From: Paractinoplanes abujensis
GTDB taxonomy: Bacteria > Actinomycetota > Actinomycetes > Mycobacteriales > Micromonosporaceae
Length of the DNA stretch: 64,000 nt
Direction of reading: 5' to 3'
Assembly (NCBI RefSeq): GCF_014204895.1
Contig: NZ_JACHMF010000001.1
Coordinates: 1 to 64,000, forward strand
Shown here: one piece after another, positions 40,930 to 50,400 of the stretch
Numbering within the stretch: position 1 is the first letter of the stretch
Layout of the letters: every line of letters starts with the position of its first letter
Notes under the pieces: model-generated
Database searches by the model: none
Told to the model about the DNA's origin: nothing
The model's input: only the letters and a program-made list of their open reading frames with translations
Position numbers and translations under genes: made by a program

Positions 40930-40969
40930 GACCGCGTGGTCACGTTAGAGCTAAACGGACCGGGCGGTC
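40930..40969. promoter_or_regulatory. Two copies of a TetR-type palindrome
   Basis: GACC-GCGT-GGTC at 40930-40941 and GACC-GGGC-GGTC at 40958-40969 are 28 bp apart, with shared flanks CGGACCG and GGTCA. Between them TTAG-AG-CTAA is also palindromic. They lie in the divergent region between the dehydrogenase and TetR genes. Confidence 0.75.
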
Positions 40970-40988
40970 AACTTGTTAGGGTGGGCTG

Positions 40989-41591
40989 GTGATCGACGAA
41001 CGGCCGCTGCGGGCGGATGCGGCCCGTAACCGGGCGTCGCTGCTCGCCGCGGCCACCGCCGAGTTCGCCGAGCGGGGACTGGACGCGTCGGTGGCCGACA
41101 TCGCGCGGCGAGCCGGCATCGGCAAGGGGACCGTGTTCCGGCACTTCCCGACCAAAGACGATCTGCTGGCGGCCGTGGTGCTCGACCGCATCGACGGGCT
41201 GGCGGCGCTGGCTCAGCAGCTGAGCGACGCGCCGGACGCGGGGGCGGCGCTGCTGGAGTTCATGGACGCGGCGGCGGGGCGGCAGCGGCAGCTCGACCTG
41301 TCGTTCCTGCGCGAGGCCGGCGGCGTGAACGCGCGCCTGGACGGGGCCCGGGCGGCGATGTTCGCGGCGATCATCGAGCTGGTCGAGCGGGCCAAAACGG
41401 CCGGGGCGGTGCGGGCGGACATCTCGGGGATGGACGTGATCCTGCTGATGTGCGCGCCGAATCACGTGGTCAGCTTCGTGCCCGACGCGCCGCCGGAGCT
41501 GTGGCGGCGCTATCTGGGGATCATCTTCGACGGGCTGCGTCCGGAGGGGGCACGGCCGTTGCCGCATCCGGCGCCCGGGGCGGCGAGCTAG
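40989..41591 (+). CDS. TetR family transcriptional regulator
   Basis: 200 aa, GTG start. HTH: RNRASLLAAATAEFAERGLDASVADIARRAGIGKGTVFRHFPTKDDLLAAV, a complete TetR domain. The C-terminal ligand domain includes ..LLMCAPNHVVSFVPDAPPELWRRYLGIIFDGL. It probably represses the divergent dehydrogenase and itself through the paired palindromes. The 138 bp downstream contain nothing I recognise. Confidence 0.92.
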   Translation: MIDERPLRADAARNRASLLAAATAEFAERGLDASVADIARRAGIGKGTVFRHFPTKDDLLAAVVLDRIDGLAALAQQLSDAPDAGAALLEFMDAAAGRQRQLDLSFLREAGGVNARLDGARAAMFAAIIELVERAKTAGAVRADISGMDVILLMCAPNHVVSFVPDAPPELWRRYLGIIFDGLRPEGARPLPHPAPGAAS

Positions 41592-41729
41592 CTGCGTGCA
41601 CTGGATAGCGCGACCACCGGGAACATCCCGCAGCCGCGCTACGGCCTTGCGTTTCGCTCAGCTCGCGGTGAGCCTCGCGTTCGCGCCAGTGCTCTTGTCC
41701 AGCCCGAGATGCCGTACGGGAAAAAGGTC

Positions 41730-42389
41730 TTAATCGAGCGCCGCGAGCGCCTTGATCACTGGGGCGTAAAGGCGGGTTTTGATCGTTTCGAGCGTGGGGC
41801 CGGCCTTGGCGATGTGCGCGGCGGCGATCTCGATGGCGGTGGGAAGCACGGCGTCCTCGCTGACCGCCTGGTCGACGATGTGGCGGCCCGCGGCCTCGGT
41901 GCCGCCGAAACGACGGGCCAGAACCATGGCCTCATGGGCGGTTTGCGGGTTGAGGCGCGATTGGATGAGGGCGGACATTCCTGGCGTGAACGGGATGTTG
42001 ATGTCGGCCTCGGGCAGGCACCAGAAGCCGCGGTCGGCGCGCATGATGCGTACGTCGTGGGCGAGCGAGAGCATGGCGCCGGCGGCGAATGTGTGGCCCT
42101 GCAGCGCCGCGACGGTGACGAAAGGCAAGGTCAGCACGCGGGTGAGCAGGGCCTGCACGCGTACGCCGTAAGCGGTGTACTGCTCGGGATGGGCCATCAG
42201 CCACTCGAGGTCAAGGCCGTTCGACCAGATCTTGCCGGTGGCTTTCGTGACGAGAGCGCGGGGTTCGTCGTTTTTCTCGACCTCGTCAAGAAGGGACTCG
42301 ACCTCGGTCAGCCAGTCGGGGTGGAAGCGGTTCTCGCCGTCGCCGAGGTCGAGGACGTAGACCGCTTCGTGGCGTTCGAGCGCAGGCAT
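41730..42389 (-). CDS. Enoyl-CoA hydratase/isomerase family protein
   Basis: 219 aa from ATG 42389 behind AGAGGAG. Crotonase fold: MPALERHEAVYVLDLGDGENRFHPDWL.., oxyanion loops ..SNGLDLEWL.. and ..AALQGHTFAAGAMLSLAHDVRIMRADRGFWCLPEADINI.., the last containing the catalytic Glu position. It resembles short 3,2-trans-enoyl-CoA isomerase-type proteins of actinobacteria. It is transcribed away from cmk. Confidence 0.9.
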   Translation of the reverse strand: MPALERHEAVYVLDLGDGENRFHPDWLTEVESLLDEVEKNDEPRALVTKATGKIWSNGLDLEWLMAHPEQYTAYGVRVQALLTRVLTLPFVTVAALQGHTFAAGAMLSLAHDVRIMRADRGFWCLPEADINIPFTPGMSALIQSRLNPQTAHEAMVLARRFGGTEAAGRHIVDQAVSEDAVLPTAIEIAAAHIAKAGPTLETIKTRLYAPVIKALAALD

Positions 42390-42496
42390 GGCAGCTCCTC
42401 TGAGGTTACTGCCCGGTAACATACCCTAGTTCGTCGCTCATCGGTGCGCCGGGCACAATGGGAGGGTTGGTCGGGCGGGCAAACCTTGGAGGAACG

Positions 42497-43177
42497 GTGG
42501 CGGAAGAAGCACGGCCGGAAAAGTGCGTGGTCGCGGTCGACGGCCCCTCCGGTTCCGGCAAGTCCACCGTGTCCCGGCGGCTGGCCAAGCGGGTCGACGG
42601 CGTCTACCTCGACACCGGCGCCATGTACAGGGCCGTGACCTGGGCTGTTCTGCAGGCCGGGGTCGACCTGAGCGACCCCGACGCCATCGCGAAGATCGCG
42701 CTCGAGACCGAGCTGTCGATCGGCACCGACCCGGCGGCGCCGCACTTCGCGGCCAACGGCACCAACGTCGACGAGCCCATCCGCGGCGTCGAGGTCACCC
42801 AGGCCGTCTCGGCCGTCGCCGCCGTGCCCGCCGTCCGTAAGCACCTCGTCGCGCTGCAGCAGGCGATCATCGCCGGCCACCCGCGCATCATCGTCGAGGG
42901 TCGCGACATCGCCTCCGTCGTCGCGCCCGACGCCGACCTCAAGGTCTATCTGACCGCCTCCTCGGCCGCCCGGGCCGCGCGCCGCAGCGCCGAGGACAGC
43001 GCCGACGTGAAGGCGACCGAAGCCGACCTGGCCCGCCGCGACAAGCTCGACTCGACCCGCAAGACCGACCCGCTCAAGCTGGCCGACGACGCGATCGAGG
43101 TCGACACGACAGGCATCGGCATCGACGAGGTCGTCGCGTACGTCTTGAACCTTCTAAACAGCAAGGTGAAATCGTGA
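42497..43177 (+). CDS. cmk: Cytidylate kinase
   Basis: 226 aa from GTG 42497 with TTGGAGGAA upstream. P-loop [10 protein letters not shown] at residues ~14-23, [13 protein letters not shown] and [19 protein letters not shown] are the CMP kinase signatures. It converts CMP and dCMP to the diphosphates. der overlaps its stop by 4 nt, the usual cmk-der arrangement (Rv1712-Rv1713). Confidence 0.95.
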   Translation: MAEEARPEKCVVAVDGPSGSGKSTVSRRLAKRVDGVYLDTGAMYRAVTWAVLQAGVDLSDPDAIAKIALETELSIGTDPAAPHFAANGTNVDEPIRGVEVTQAVSAVAAVPAVRKHLVALQQAIIAGHPRIIVEGRDIASVVAPDADLKVYLTASSAARAARRSAEDSADVKATEADLARRDKLDSTRKTDPLKLADDAIEVDTTGIGIDEVVAYVLNLLNSKVKS

Positions 43178-44559
43178 GTGAAGTCCCTTTGGGCGTTCTG
43201 TCCGAGGACTCCGACACCGGCCCGGCCCCCGTCGTGGCCGTGGTCGGCCGCCCCAACGTGGGCAAATCCACCCTGGTCAACCGCATCATCGGCCGCCGCC
43301 AAGCTGTGGTCGAGGACGTCCCCGGCGTCACCCGTGACCGCGTGCCGTACGACGCGCAGTGGAACGGCCGCCGCTTCACCGTGGTCGACACCGGCGGCTG
43401 GGAGCCGGACGCGCGCGACCGGGCCGCGGCCATCGCTGCCCAGGCCGAGATCGCCGTGCAGACCGCCGACGTGGTCGTGTTCGTGGTCGACGTGTCCGTC
43501 GGCGCCACGGATGTCGACGAGGCCGCCGTCAAGATGCTGCGCCGCTCGCACAAACCGGTCATCCTGGTCGCGAACAAGGCGGACAACAACTCGCTCGAGC
43601 TCGAAGCCGTATCGCTGTGGTCGCTCGGGCTGGGCGAGCCGCACCCCATCTCGGCCCTGCACGGGCGTGGCTCGGGCGACCTGCTCGACGACATTCTGAA
43701 CGCCTTGCCCACGCCGCCCCCGATCGTGGAGGGCGGCCCCCGCGGCCCCCGTCGCGTGGCTCTGGTCGGGCGGCCCAACGTCGGCAAGTCGTCGCTGCTC
43801 AACCGCGTGTCCAAGGAGGAGCGGGCGGTCGTCGACTCGGTCGCCGGCACCACTGTCGACCCGGTCGACAGCCTCGTCGAGATGGACGGCGAGACCTGGC
43901 AGTTCGTCGACACCGCCGGGCTGCGCAAAAGGGTGAACCAGGCCTCGGGCACGGAGTACTACGCGTCGCTGCGCACAGCCGGGGCGGTGGAAGCGGCCGA
44001 GGTCGCGGTCGTGCTGCTCGACTCGGCCGAGACCATCTCGGAGCAGGACCAGCGGGTGCTGACCCAGGTGGTCGAGGCAGGCAAGGCCCTGGTGATCGCC
44101 TTCAACAAGTGGGACCTGGTCGACGCCGACCGCCGGATCTACCTGGACAAGGAGATCGAACGCGAACTCAAGCGGATCCCCTGGGCCATCCGGGTCAACA
44201 TCTCGGCCAAGACCGGCCGGGCCGTCGACAAGCTCGCGCCCGCTCTGCGCCGCGCCCTGGCGTCCTGGGAGCAGCGGGTGCCGACCGGTGCGCTCAACCA
44301 GTGGCTCACCGCCCTGACCCAGGCCACCCCCCACCCCGTACGAGGTGGCCGCGCCCCCCGCATCCTGTTCGCCACCCAGGCCGGCGTGGCCCCGCCGCGT
44401 TTCGTGCTCTTCACGACGGGCCCACTGGATGCCGGCTACCAACGCTTCGTCGAACGTAAGCTCCGCGAGGAGTTCGGGTTCGAGGGTTCGCCCATCGAGG
44501 TGTCGGTGAAGCCGCGCAAGAAGACGGGCCCGGGGGGTCGGGGCAAGGCCCACGGGTAG
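43174..44559 (+). CDS. der: Ribosome-associated GTPase Der (EngA)
   Basis: 461 aa, GTG overlapping cmk. Two tandem GTPase domains: G1 GRPNVGKST (~25-33) with DTGGWEPD, and G1 GRPNVGKSS (~199-207) with DTAGLRKR; the G4 motifs are NKAD and NKWD. The C-terminal KH-like domain ends ..[18 protein letters not shown]. Essential 50S subunit assembly factor. Confidence 0.96.
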   Translation: MSEVPLGVLSEDSDTGPAPVVAVVGRPNVGKSTLVNRIIGRRQAVVEDVPGVTRDRVPYDAQWNGRRFTVVDTGGWEPDARDRAAAIAAQAEIAVQTADVVVFVVDVSVGATDVDEAAVKMLRRSHKPVILVANKADNNSLELEAVSLWSLGLGEPHPISALHGRGSGDLLDDILNALPTPPPIVEGGPRGPRRVALVGRPNVGKSSLLNRVSKEERAVVDSVAGTTVDPVDSLVEMDGETWQFVDTAGLRKRVNQASGTEYYASLRTAGAVEAAEVAVVLLDSAETISEQDQRVLTQVVEAGKALVIAFNKWDLVDADRRIYLDKEIERELKRIPWAIRVNISAKTGRAVDKLAPALRRALASWEQRVPTGALNQWLTALTQATPHPVRGGRAPRILFATQAGVAPPRFVLFTTGPLDAGYQRFVERKLREEFGFEGSPIEVSVKPRKKTGPGGRGKAHG

Positions 44560-44609
44560 GACTTGCTAAGCTTTCGGAGTTGCCGCGCGGTGTTCGTGCC
44601 GGGCGGCGG

Positions 44610-44686
<77 letters not shown>

Positions 44687-44696
44687 GCTTTTTGAG

Positions 44697-44735
44697 GCCG
44701 TTGGCAAGGACGAAAGTCCTGGTCAGCGGCTTTTT
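44697..44735 (+). terminator. Terminator of tRNA-Pro
   Basis: GCCGTTGGC (44697-44705) pairs, with wobbles, with 44722-44730, and the inner AGGAC-GAAA-GTCCT (44707-44720) forms a perfect stem with a GNRA tetraloop. TTTTT follows at 44731-44735. Confidence 0.85.
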
Positions 44736-44766
44736 CATGGCTGCACATCGCTCGACCAAGATCGCT

Positions 44767-44967
44767 CTAGTGGATCTTGTGGTCACGGGCGTGGTCACAG
44801 ACGTGCTTCGGCGTGGTCACATGGGAAGCCATTAATCGGACATAGCGAGTCTCCGTCGGGTTCCTTATGACCTTTATCTTACTTTTGCACTCACCGCACT
44901 TGATGGCTTTCGCAGGCGCGGGAGGTGCCGCCGCCTGCCGATGAGTGCCGGATAATTCATCCGTCAT
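44767..44967 (-). CDS. Small zinc-ribbon-like protein
   Basis: 66 aa, ATG 44967. After a Pro/Ala-rich start, KCGECKSKIKVIRNPTETRY and later HVCDHARDHKIH supply a CxxC and Cys/His residues for one zinc ribbon. It is the first gene after tRNA-Pro and is codirectional with the CoiA-like gene. No clear ribosome site and short length leave doubt. Confidence 0.5.
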   Translation of the reverse strand: MTDELSGTHRQAAAPPAPAKAIKCGECKSKIKVIRNPTETRYVRLMASHVTTPKHVCDHARDHKIH

Positions 44968-45038
44968 ATAGGGCGCGAGTCGACGCTAACGGAGCCGACG
45001 AGCACCGATTGGGCAAGTCCTGTTTGGAGTGGCCGCTC

Positions 45039-46258
45039 TTAGGGTGAGTCACCGGTGGTAAGCACGACGATGCGCTGTTCAGAGTGGCAACCGGCCGCGA
45101 CGGCCCGCCGCTCCCGTTCGCTGGCTACGTACACCGTGACACTGAGAAGTCGGTGCGCGACGTCGCCAGTGATACGGGAGGCGATAGGGCAAATTACGGC
45201 TACTACGCGGTGGTTGGCGATGACTGAGACACCCATCGCGTACTCGAAGTCGGCGGGGAGATGCCATGGCCGCATGCCCGCCTCGGCGGCCACGCGTTGG
45301 ATCACCAGCGGAGTAAGTCGATCTTGGCGGCTCATCAGGGCGGCGATGCGCTGCGCGTGCCGCTCGGCCTCTTGCGCGCGGCGCCGTTGCGCCACCTGCC
45401 TGGCCTGCTCAAGCGCCGATCGCTCACCGACTACCTCAGCGTCCGTGGCGCGCTGCGCGTCACGGACGGCCTCGGCCCATTGCAAGTAGGCCGGGCTGGT
45501 CCACCACCATCGGGCCGCCGATCCTATTCGAGGGCTTTGCCTGATGGTTGCGCCAGCCGGAAGGCGTACCCAGACAGCCGCCGCCTGGCAGACGAGCCCG
45601 ACGAATGCGTCCAGCCCGAATGTCACGGTCTCCCACCGCTCATGGCCGGGGCACGGCGGCGGGACCAGAAGGTCCAAGTAGCGGGAACACGAACGCGGAT
45701 TACACCGTTCGACCTGCAGCCGCGCCAGCGGTCCATCTACATGGATGCTGGTCTGCTCGACCTTGACCGTAACCGCCGGTGCAGCCGACGTTGTCGGCCG
45801 GTCGAACACCCACACAACTTCCACGCCATCAACGGCGTAGCGTTCCGTTCGTGAAAGCGTGTCATCGTCGTGCTGCTTAGCCAGCTGTGCCTCCCAGGCC
45901 ACCCGCCGTGCGCCGTCAGGTGAGGTCGCCAGCACATCAGCACGCCACCGGCCCTGCGGTCCGGTGGCCTCCAGTGCAGCGGTCCACCCGGCCTGGCGGA
46001 CGGCGGCGGCGATCGCGGACTTCAGCAGCCTGTGATTCGCGGTTTCCCCAGTGAGTGGACAGTCAGGGTGCGCGGCGTCGTGGGCGAAAACCGCAACCCG
46101 AGCTTCGACACCTTGGCATGCATCGACTCGCCGCAAACGTCGCAGCGCAGCGCCACCCGAGGACGTACCCGGTGGATGCTTTCCCATGCCACCCCGACGC
46201 CCAGGTCGGCGTGAGTCGCATCGACGCGGCCGCCCAAACCGCGGGCCACCAAAGGCAT
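45039..46258 (-). pseudogene. CoiA-like competence/nuclease protein gene with a frameshift
   Basis: The N-terminal part (MPLVARGLGGRVDATHADL.., ..RPRVALRCDVCGESMHAKVSKLGLRF) is read in one frame from ATG 46258. The rest (FAHDAAHPDCPLTGETANHRLLKSAI.., ..GRWRADVLATSPDGARRVAWEAQLAKQ.., ..RTERYAVDGVEVVWVFDRP..) continues in another frame to 45039. The switch lies at the 4-T run (46087-46090 on the other strand); one more T would restore a 406-residue CoiA-like protein. The Asp in WRADV, Glu/Gln in WEAQL and the N-terminal Cys/His set are those of the CoiA restriction-like nuclease fold. It is either a recent mutation, a sequencing error or recoding. An intact copy would bind/cut DNA; role in competence is not implied here. 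Confidence 0.75.
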
Positions 46259-46457
46259 GCATCGATAGTGACCTGTGCGACAGGCCATTCGCTATGGCTT
46301 TGCGGAGGGCGTGAGTTCCCGACTGCAAGAACGTCGGCTACTGGCCGCCCACGTCTCTTTGAGCGAAGGCGTGTCGGCGGTCGGCGCTTGCCTGGGACGA
46401 GGCCTTGCCGCGGTACCGGACGGCCGTCGCGTCAGGCCGATAATGGAGTTGGCCAGA

Positions 46458-46493
46458 CCGCCGCCGGGCGATCATGGTGATGCTCGGCGGCGG
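46458..46493 (-). terminator. Hairpin downstream of the helicase-HEPN operon
   Basis: CCGCCGCCG (46458-46466) pairs with CGGCGGCGG (46485-46493) and is extended inward by a few pairs. There is no T-run. It lies 46 bp beyond the HEPN gene stop. The remaining 46259-46457 contain no recognisable gene. Confidence 0.4.
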
Positions 46494-46538
46494 CTTACGA
46501 TCGCGTGCAGGACTCGTTGTGTTGGCGTTGCCGAACGA

Positions 46539-47426
46539 TCAAGTGCGCGGGCGAGGCCTGTTCGATGGTGGCGTCGGCACGGGCCGCCCGCCCGGCCGGG
46601 GCGTTGGGCGGGGCAGCGCCTGGAGGTCGTTGATGGCGGCGACGACGACGTTCCAGGCGATCCGGACGGTGTCGTCCTCGAGCGTGTATTGCTGGGTCCA
46701 TTGCTTCTTTGGGTGGATCAGGTTGCGGTGGTTGCGCAGTACTTTCAGGTAGTCGATGAGGTCTTGGCCGATCCATTTCTGCCGTTCGGCGAGTTTGATC
46801 AATTCTTCGAGGTAGTCGCTGGGCTGCGGTCCGCCGGTGTGCCGGGCGAGAGCGACGTCGTAGAGGACGCCTTCGAGAGTGCTGCCGAGCATGATGACCG
46901 CGGCGAGACAGGCGCCGGACTGCCAGCAGGCGTGAGCTTCTTCCAGCCGGTGGCGCAGCTGCTGGCCGAATCGACGGTCGCTGACAATGGTGGTGAGGTC
47001 GGCAGTGAGCTGGACCGGTGTGCGCATGGCAGCCCGGTTCATCGTCGGGGCCTGGGTGATCAGTTCCGGGCGGCTGCCGGTGTAGATGATCTGGTAACCG
47101 TCGAGGGCGAGCAGCGTGTTCAGTTCCTCAACGACGGCGACGCGGGCGTCGTCGTTGTCGAGGTACTCGCGGGGGTCGGCTAGGCGCAGCAGCAGCCGGC
47201 GCAGGGCGTCGGGTTCATTGCGGCGCTGGCGCAGCAGGTCGGCGACCCAGGCGCGGCGGCCGCCGTCGACCTCGCCAACGCGGCGCCATCCGGCGGCTTC
47301 GAACAGGGTGGTGATCTGCCAGCCGGTGCGGTAGACGGGGCTGTCGTCGCCTCCGCAAATGATCCCGGCGAGCCGGTCGAGGATATTGTCGTCGAGTTTG
47401 ATGGTGACGGTGTCAGCGGTGGTCAC
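46539..47426 (-). CDS. HEPN-type putative abortive-infection protein
   Basis: 295 aa from GTG 47426, which overlaps the stop of the helicase gene (GTGA); AAGGA lies 8 bases upstream. The N-terminal ~110 residues (..NILDRLAGIICGGDDSP.., ..WVADLLRQRRNEPDALRRLLLRLADPREY..) resemble N-terminal domains of Abi/AbiJ-like proteins. The C-terminal half (..GACLAAVIMLGSTLEGVLYDV.., ..YLEELIKLAERQKWIGQDLIDYLKVLRNHRNLIHP) carries the RX4-6H HEPN signature around residues 229-236. HEPN domains are usually metal-independent RNases used as toxins or effectors. Coupling to a helicase-nuclease suggests a two-gene defence unit (inference). Confidence 0.72.
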   Translation of the reverse strand: MTTADTVTIKLDDNILDRLAGIICGGDDSPVYRTGWQITTLFEAAGWRRVGEVDGGRRAWVADLLRQRRNEPDALRRLLLRLADPREYLDNDDARVAVVEELNTLLALDGYQIIYTGSRPELITQAPTMNRAAMRTPVQLTADLTTIVSDRRFGQQLRHRLEEAHACWQSGACLAAVIMLGSTLEGVLYDVALARHTGGPQPSDYLEELIKLAERQKWIGQDLIDYLKVLRNHRNLIHPKKQWTQQYTLEDDTVRIAWNVVVAAINDLQALPRPTPRPGGRPVPTPPSNRPRPRT

Positions 47427-50400
47427 AGCTCAGTTCCTTGATCGTCATCGTCGGCCGGCAGGACGACGGGCTTCCAGGAAGCGTCGCCAGGATCGGCTTC
47501 CGCTGGGGAGTGAGGACGGATGCCGTGTTCGTCGAGGCGCCGCCACAGTGTGGCGAGTTCACGGTCGGGGTCGAACTCGAATTCGCTTTCGCGGATCCGG
47601 ACGACGTTCCAGCCCATGCGGCGCAGTTCCCGGTCACGGCGAGCGTCGGCCGCGGTGTCAGCGGGGGAGGTGTGCCATTGGTGGCCGTCGCATTCGACGG
47701 CGAGGCGGCTGCCGTCACCGACCACGACAAGGTCCAGGAATCGGGTTCCGACGGGGAACTGCGGCACGACAAAGAAGCCTCGTTCGCGGATCTTGCGGAA
47801 GACGCGTTGCTCGAACAGTGACTCGAACGGGTCGGTCGGTTTGGCGTCGCTGACCGCATCCAGGTCGGGGGAACTGCCGTACACCGGTGGGGTTCGGAGC
47901 ATGTAGTCGATCAGTGAGCCTCGTAGATCGCCGGGTTTGAAGGTGCCCGGCGCCACCGAGGTGAACAGCCACATCTGGTCGCGGGCCCGGCTGGCGGCGA
48001 CGTTGCAGAACTGCTTGAACAGGGTGGTGTTGCGGGTGACCCGCGTTTCGGTGCTGACGAGGCTGAGGAACACGACGTCGCGTTCGTCGCCCTGAAAGTT
48101 TGGCGGCGACCCGACCCGGATCTGTCGTTCGACGCGGACCTGCGCGGGTATAGCTTCGTTGATCTCGTGTTCCAAGAGTTTGATCTGTCCGGTGCCCTGC
48201 ATGACGACGATCCCGAAGGTCTTCCCGTCGTAGGCAGGATCGGCCAGGCACTCCAGCAGGTGAGCGACCAGGCGCTTGGCTTCGATCGGGTTGCGGATCG
48301 CGGCGTCGCGCCGTTCGGTGAACCCGTCGGTGACGTGTTCGACCCGCAACGGCTTCAGGGCGCCGGCGCGGCGTTCGCGTAGCGGCACCAGGCCGCTGCT
48401 GCCGGCGCCGTCGTCGTAGAACTGCTGCGACGACCAGTTGATGATCTCCGGTACGCAGCGGAAGTGTTCCCGCAGCCGGACCACGGCGTCTTTGCCGGAG
48501 CGGCTGGTCAGCAGCCCGTACAGGTTGGTTTTGGGGGTGAAGTTGAGCCGGATCTCGGCATCCAGTTGGCTGAGGTATTCGCGCATGCTGTCGAAGATCT
48601 GGTCGAGGCTGCGGCCCATGCGGACGGTGCCGGGTGTGCATTGCTGGTCGTCGCCGACGACGATGACCCGCGGTGCCATCCACAGCAGGAAAAGGTGTTC
48701 CACGCCTACCTGACTGGCTTCGTCGACGATGATGACGTCGAACGCGTCCGGTTGGGCAGCGATGTTGTCCAGCAGGTTCGGCAAGGGAACGACCCATACG
48801 GGCACGGCGCCTTTGGCCTTCTCCATGGCGGCCCTACCGGCTCGCTGGAAGTCGCGGGCCTTGCTGCCTCCGCCAGCGCCGGCGTTGGTGTGGTGTTCGC
48901 GGTAGCTGCGCAGTGCGCGGGCGTGGGTGTCGGTCATCCGGTCCAGGCACGCGTGAAGGGCTTGCGCGCCGGCAAGCTGGGCGGTGACGCGGTCGATGGT
49001 GTCGTCGATCTGGTCGTATTCGGCGACCAGTTGGCGTTCCTGGTCGGTGTTGCGCAGCTCGGTCAGGAACTGGCGGGCTTTCGCCCACGCCCACGCCGCG
49101 GGCAGGTCGGCGAGCAGGTCCGGCCACTGCGGCTCGTGCCAGCTCCGGGCGAGCATGTCAGCCAGGCCGGGATGCCCTGCTCGCAGCACCCCGAACAGGT
49201 TGCGGCAGCGGACAGCGTCCGCCTTCTCGCTGCGAGCGTTTGCGAGGGCGTCCAACCCGTCGCGGTAGGCGTCGACGTTGCGGGCTCCGATCGCCTCCAG
49301 CAGGGCGGTCAGTTCCGGGCAGGCCTCCTCGGCGGTGGCCCACTGCCGGACGCGTGCGTACAGCTCGTTGACCTGGTGCCGGGCCTGGCGCAGGGCGACG
49401 TGGTAGCGGGCCGCAGGCACGGCCCGGATCACCTGCAGCAGGTTGGCCAGCGTCGACAGATCCCATCGCAGCCCGTGCCGAGCGAGCAAGGCGGCGATCG
49501 CCTGCTGGGAGCTACGAACAGCGAGTACGTCCCCGAGGAGTTCGTCTGCGTCGTGCAGTTCCGACAGCCGCCGGGTGAGGGACCCGTTCGGTATCTCGAC
49601 CTGCACGTCAGCCCACTTGCCGACCAGTTGGGCGACGTCCGCCTCGGCCTGCAGATACTCCAGGGCGGTGTCTAGATCGTCGACGGTGGTCGGGACCTGG
49701 CCGTTGACGGTGACCAGATCAAGTAGCGTCTGAGCTCGTTTCTGCGAAGCTGACGGCCACATCTTGCGCAGCTTGCCGCCGCCGTCGAAATAGGCGCGCA
49801 AAGCTGCTCCGTCGGCAAGCAGACCCCGCACCGTGCCGGCGCCGAGCTCGGACAGAGGCCGGCGTAATTCGACTACCGCGCCGACGCCGCGGGCCTGCAA
49901 CGCCTGCTGCAACCGGCCGGCGGTGCCGCGAACCTCGACCAGGTGACCCCACAATCCGGTGTGCCGGCCGGCCAGATGATCCGCAACAGCCGGGCCAAGC
50001 CATCGCCGGTTGCCCGGTGGCTGCGCCTGCTTGTCGAACCGTAGCCGACCCAGAGCGTCGTGAACGGTGCCGGCCAACGCCTCGATTTCGGTCAATGCCT
50101 GCGCGCCGATGCCCGCGAGACGCTGGGTAGCAGGGTCGCTAGCGGTGTCCGCGGTCGCCTGCGCCTGCTGCTCGGCGCGTACGCCCTCCAGCAGCGCGGC
50201 CGGAGACGGCAGTTCCGCCGTGGCCGGGATGCGCTGTTGCAGCCGCTGCCGACGGGCGGAAGTGTCACCGGCCAGCAGCCTCAACAACTCGAGCGCCTCG
50301 GCCGTCGGCAACGGCGGCTCGTCAGGGTCCTCGACGCGTACCGGCGGCATCCACCCGTACCGAGGCCGTCCTTGAGCGATCTGGCGGACCAACTGCCCAG

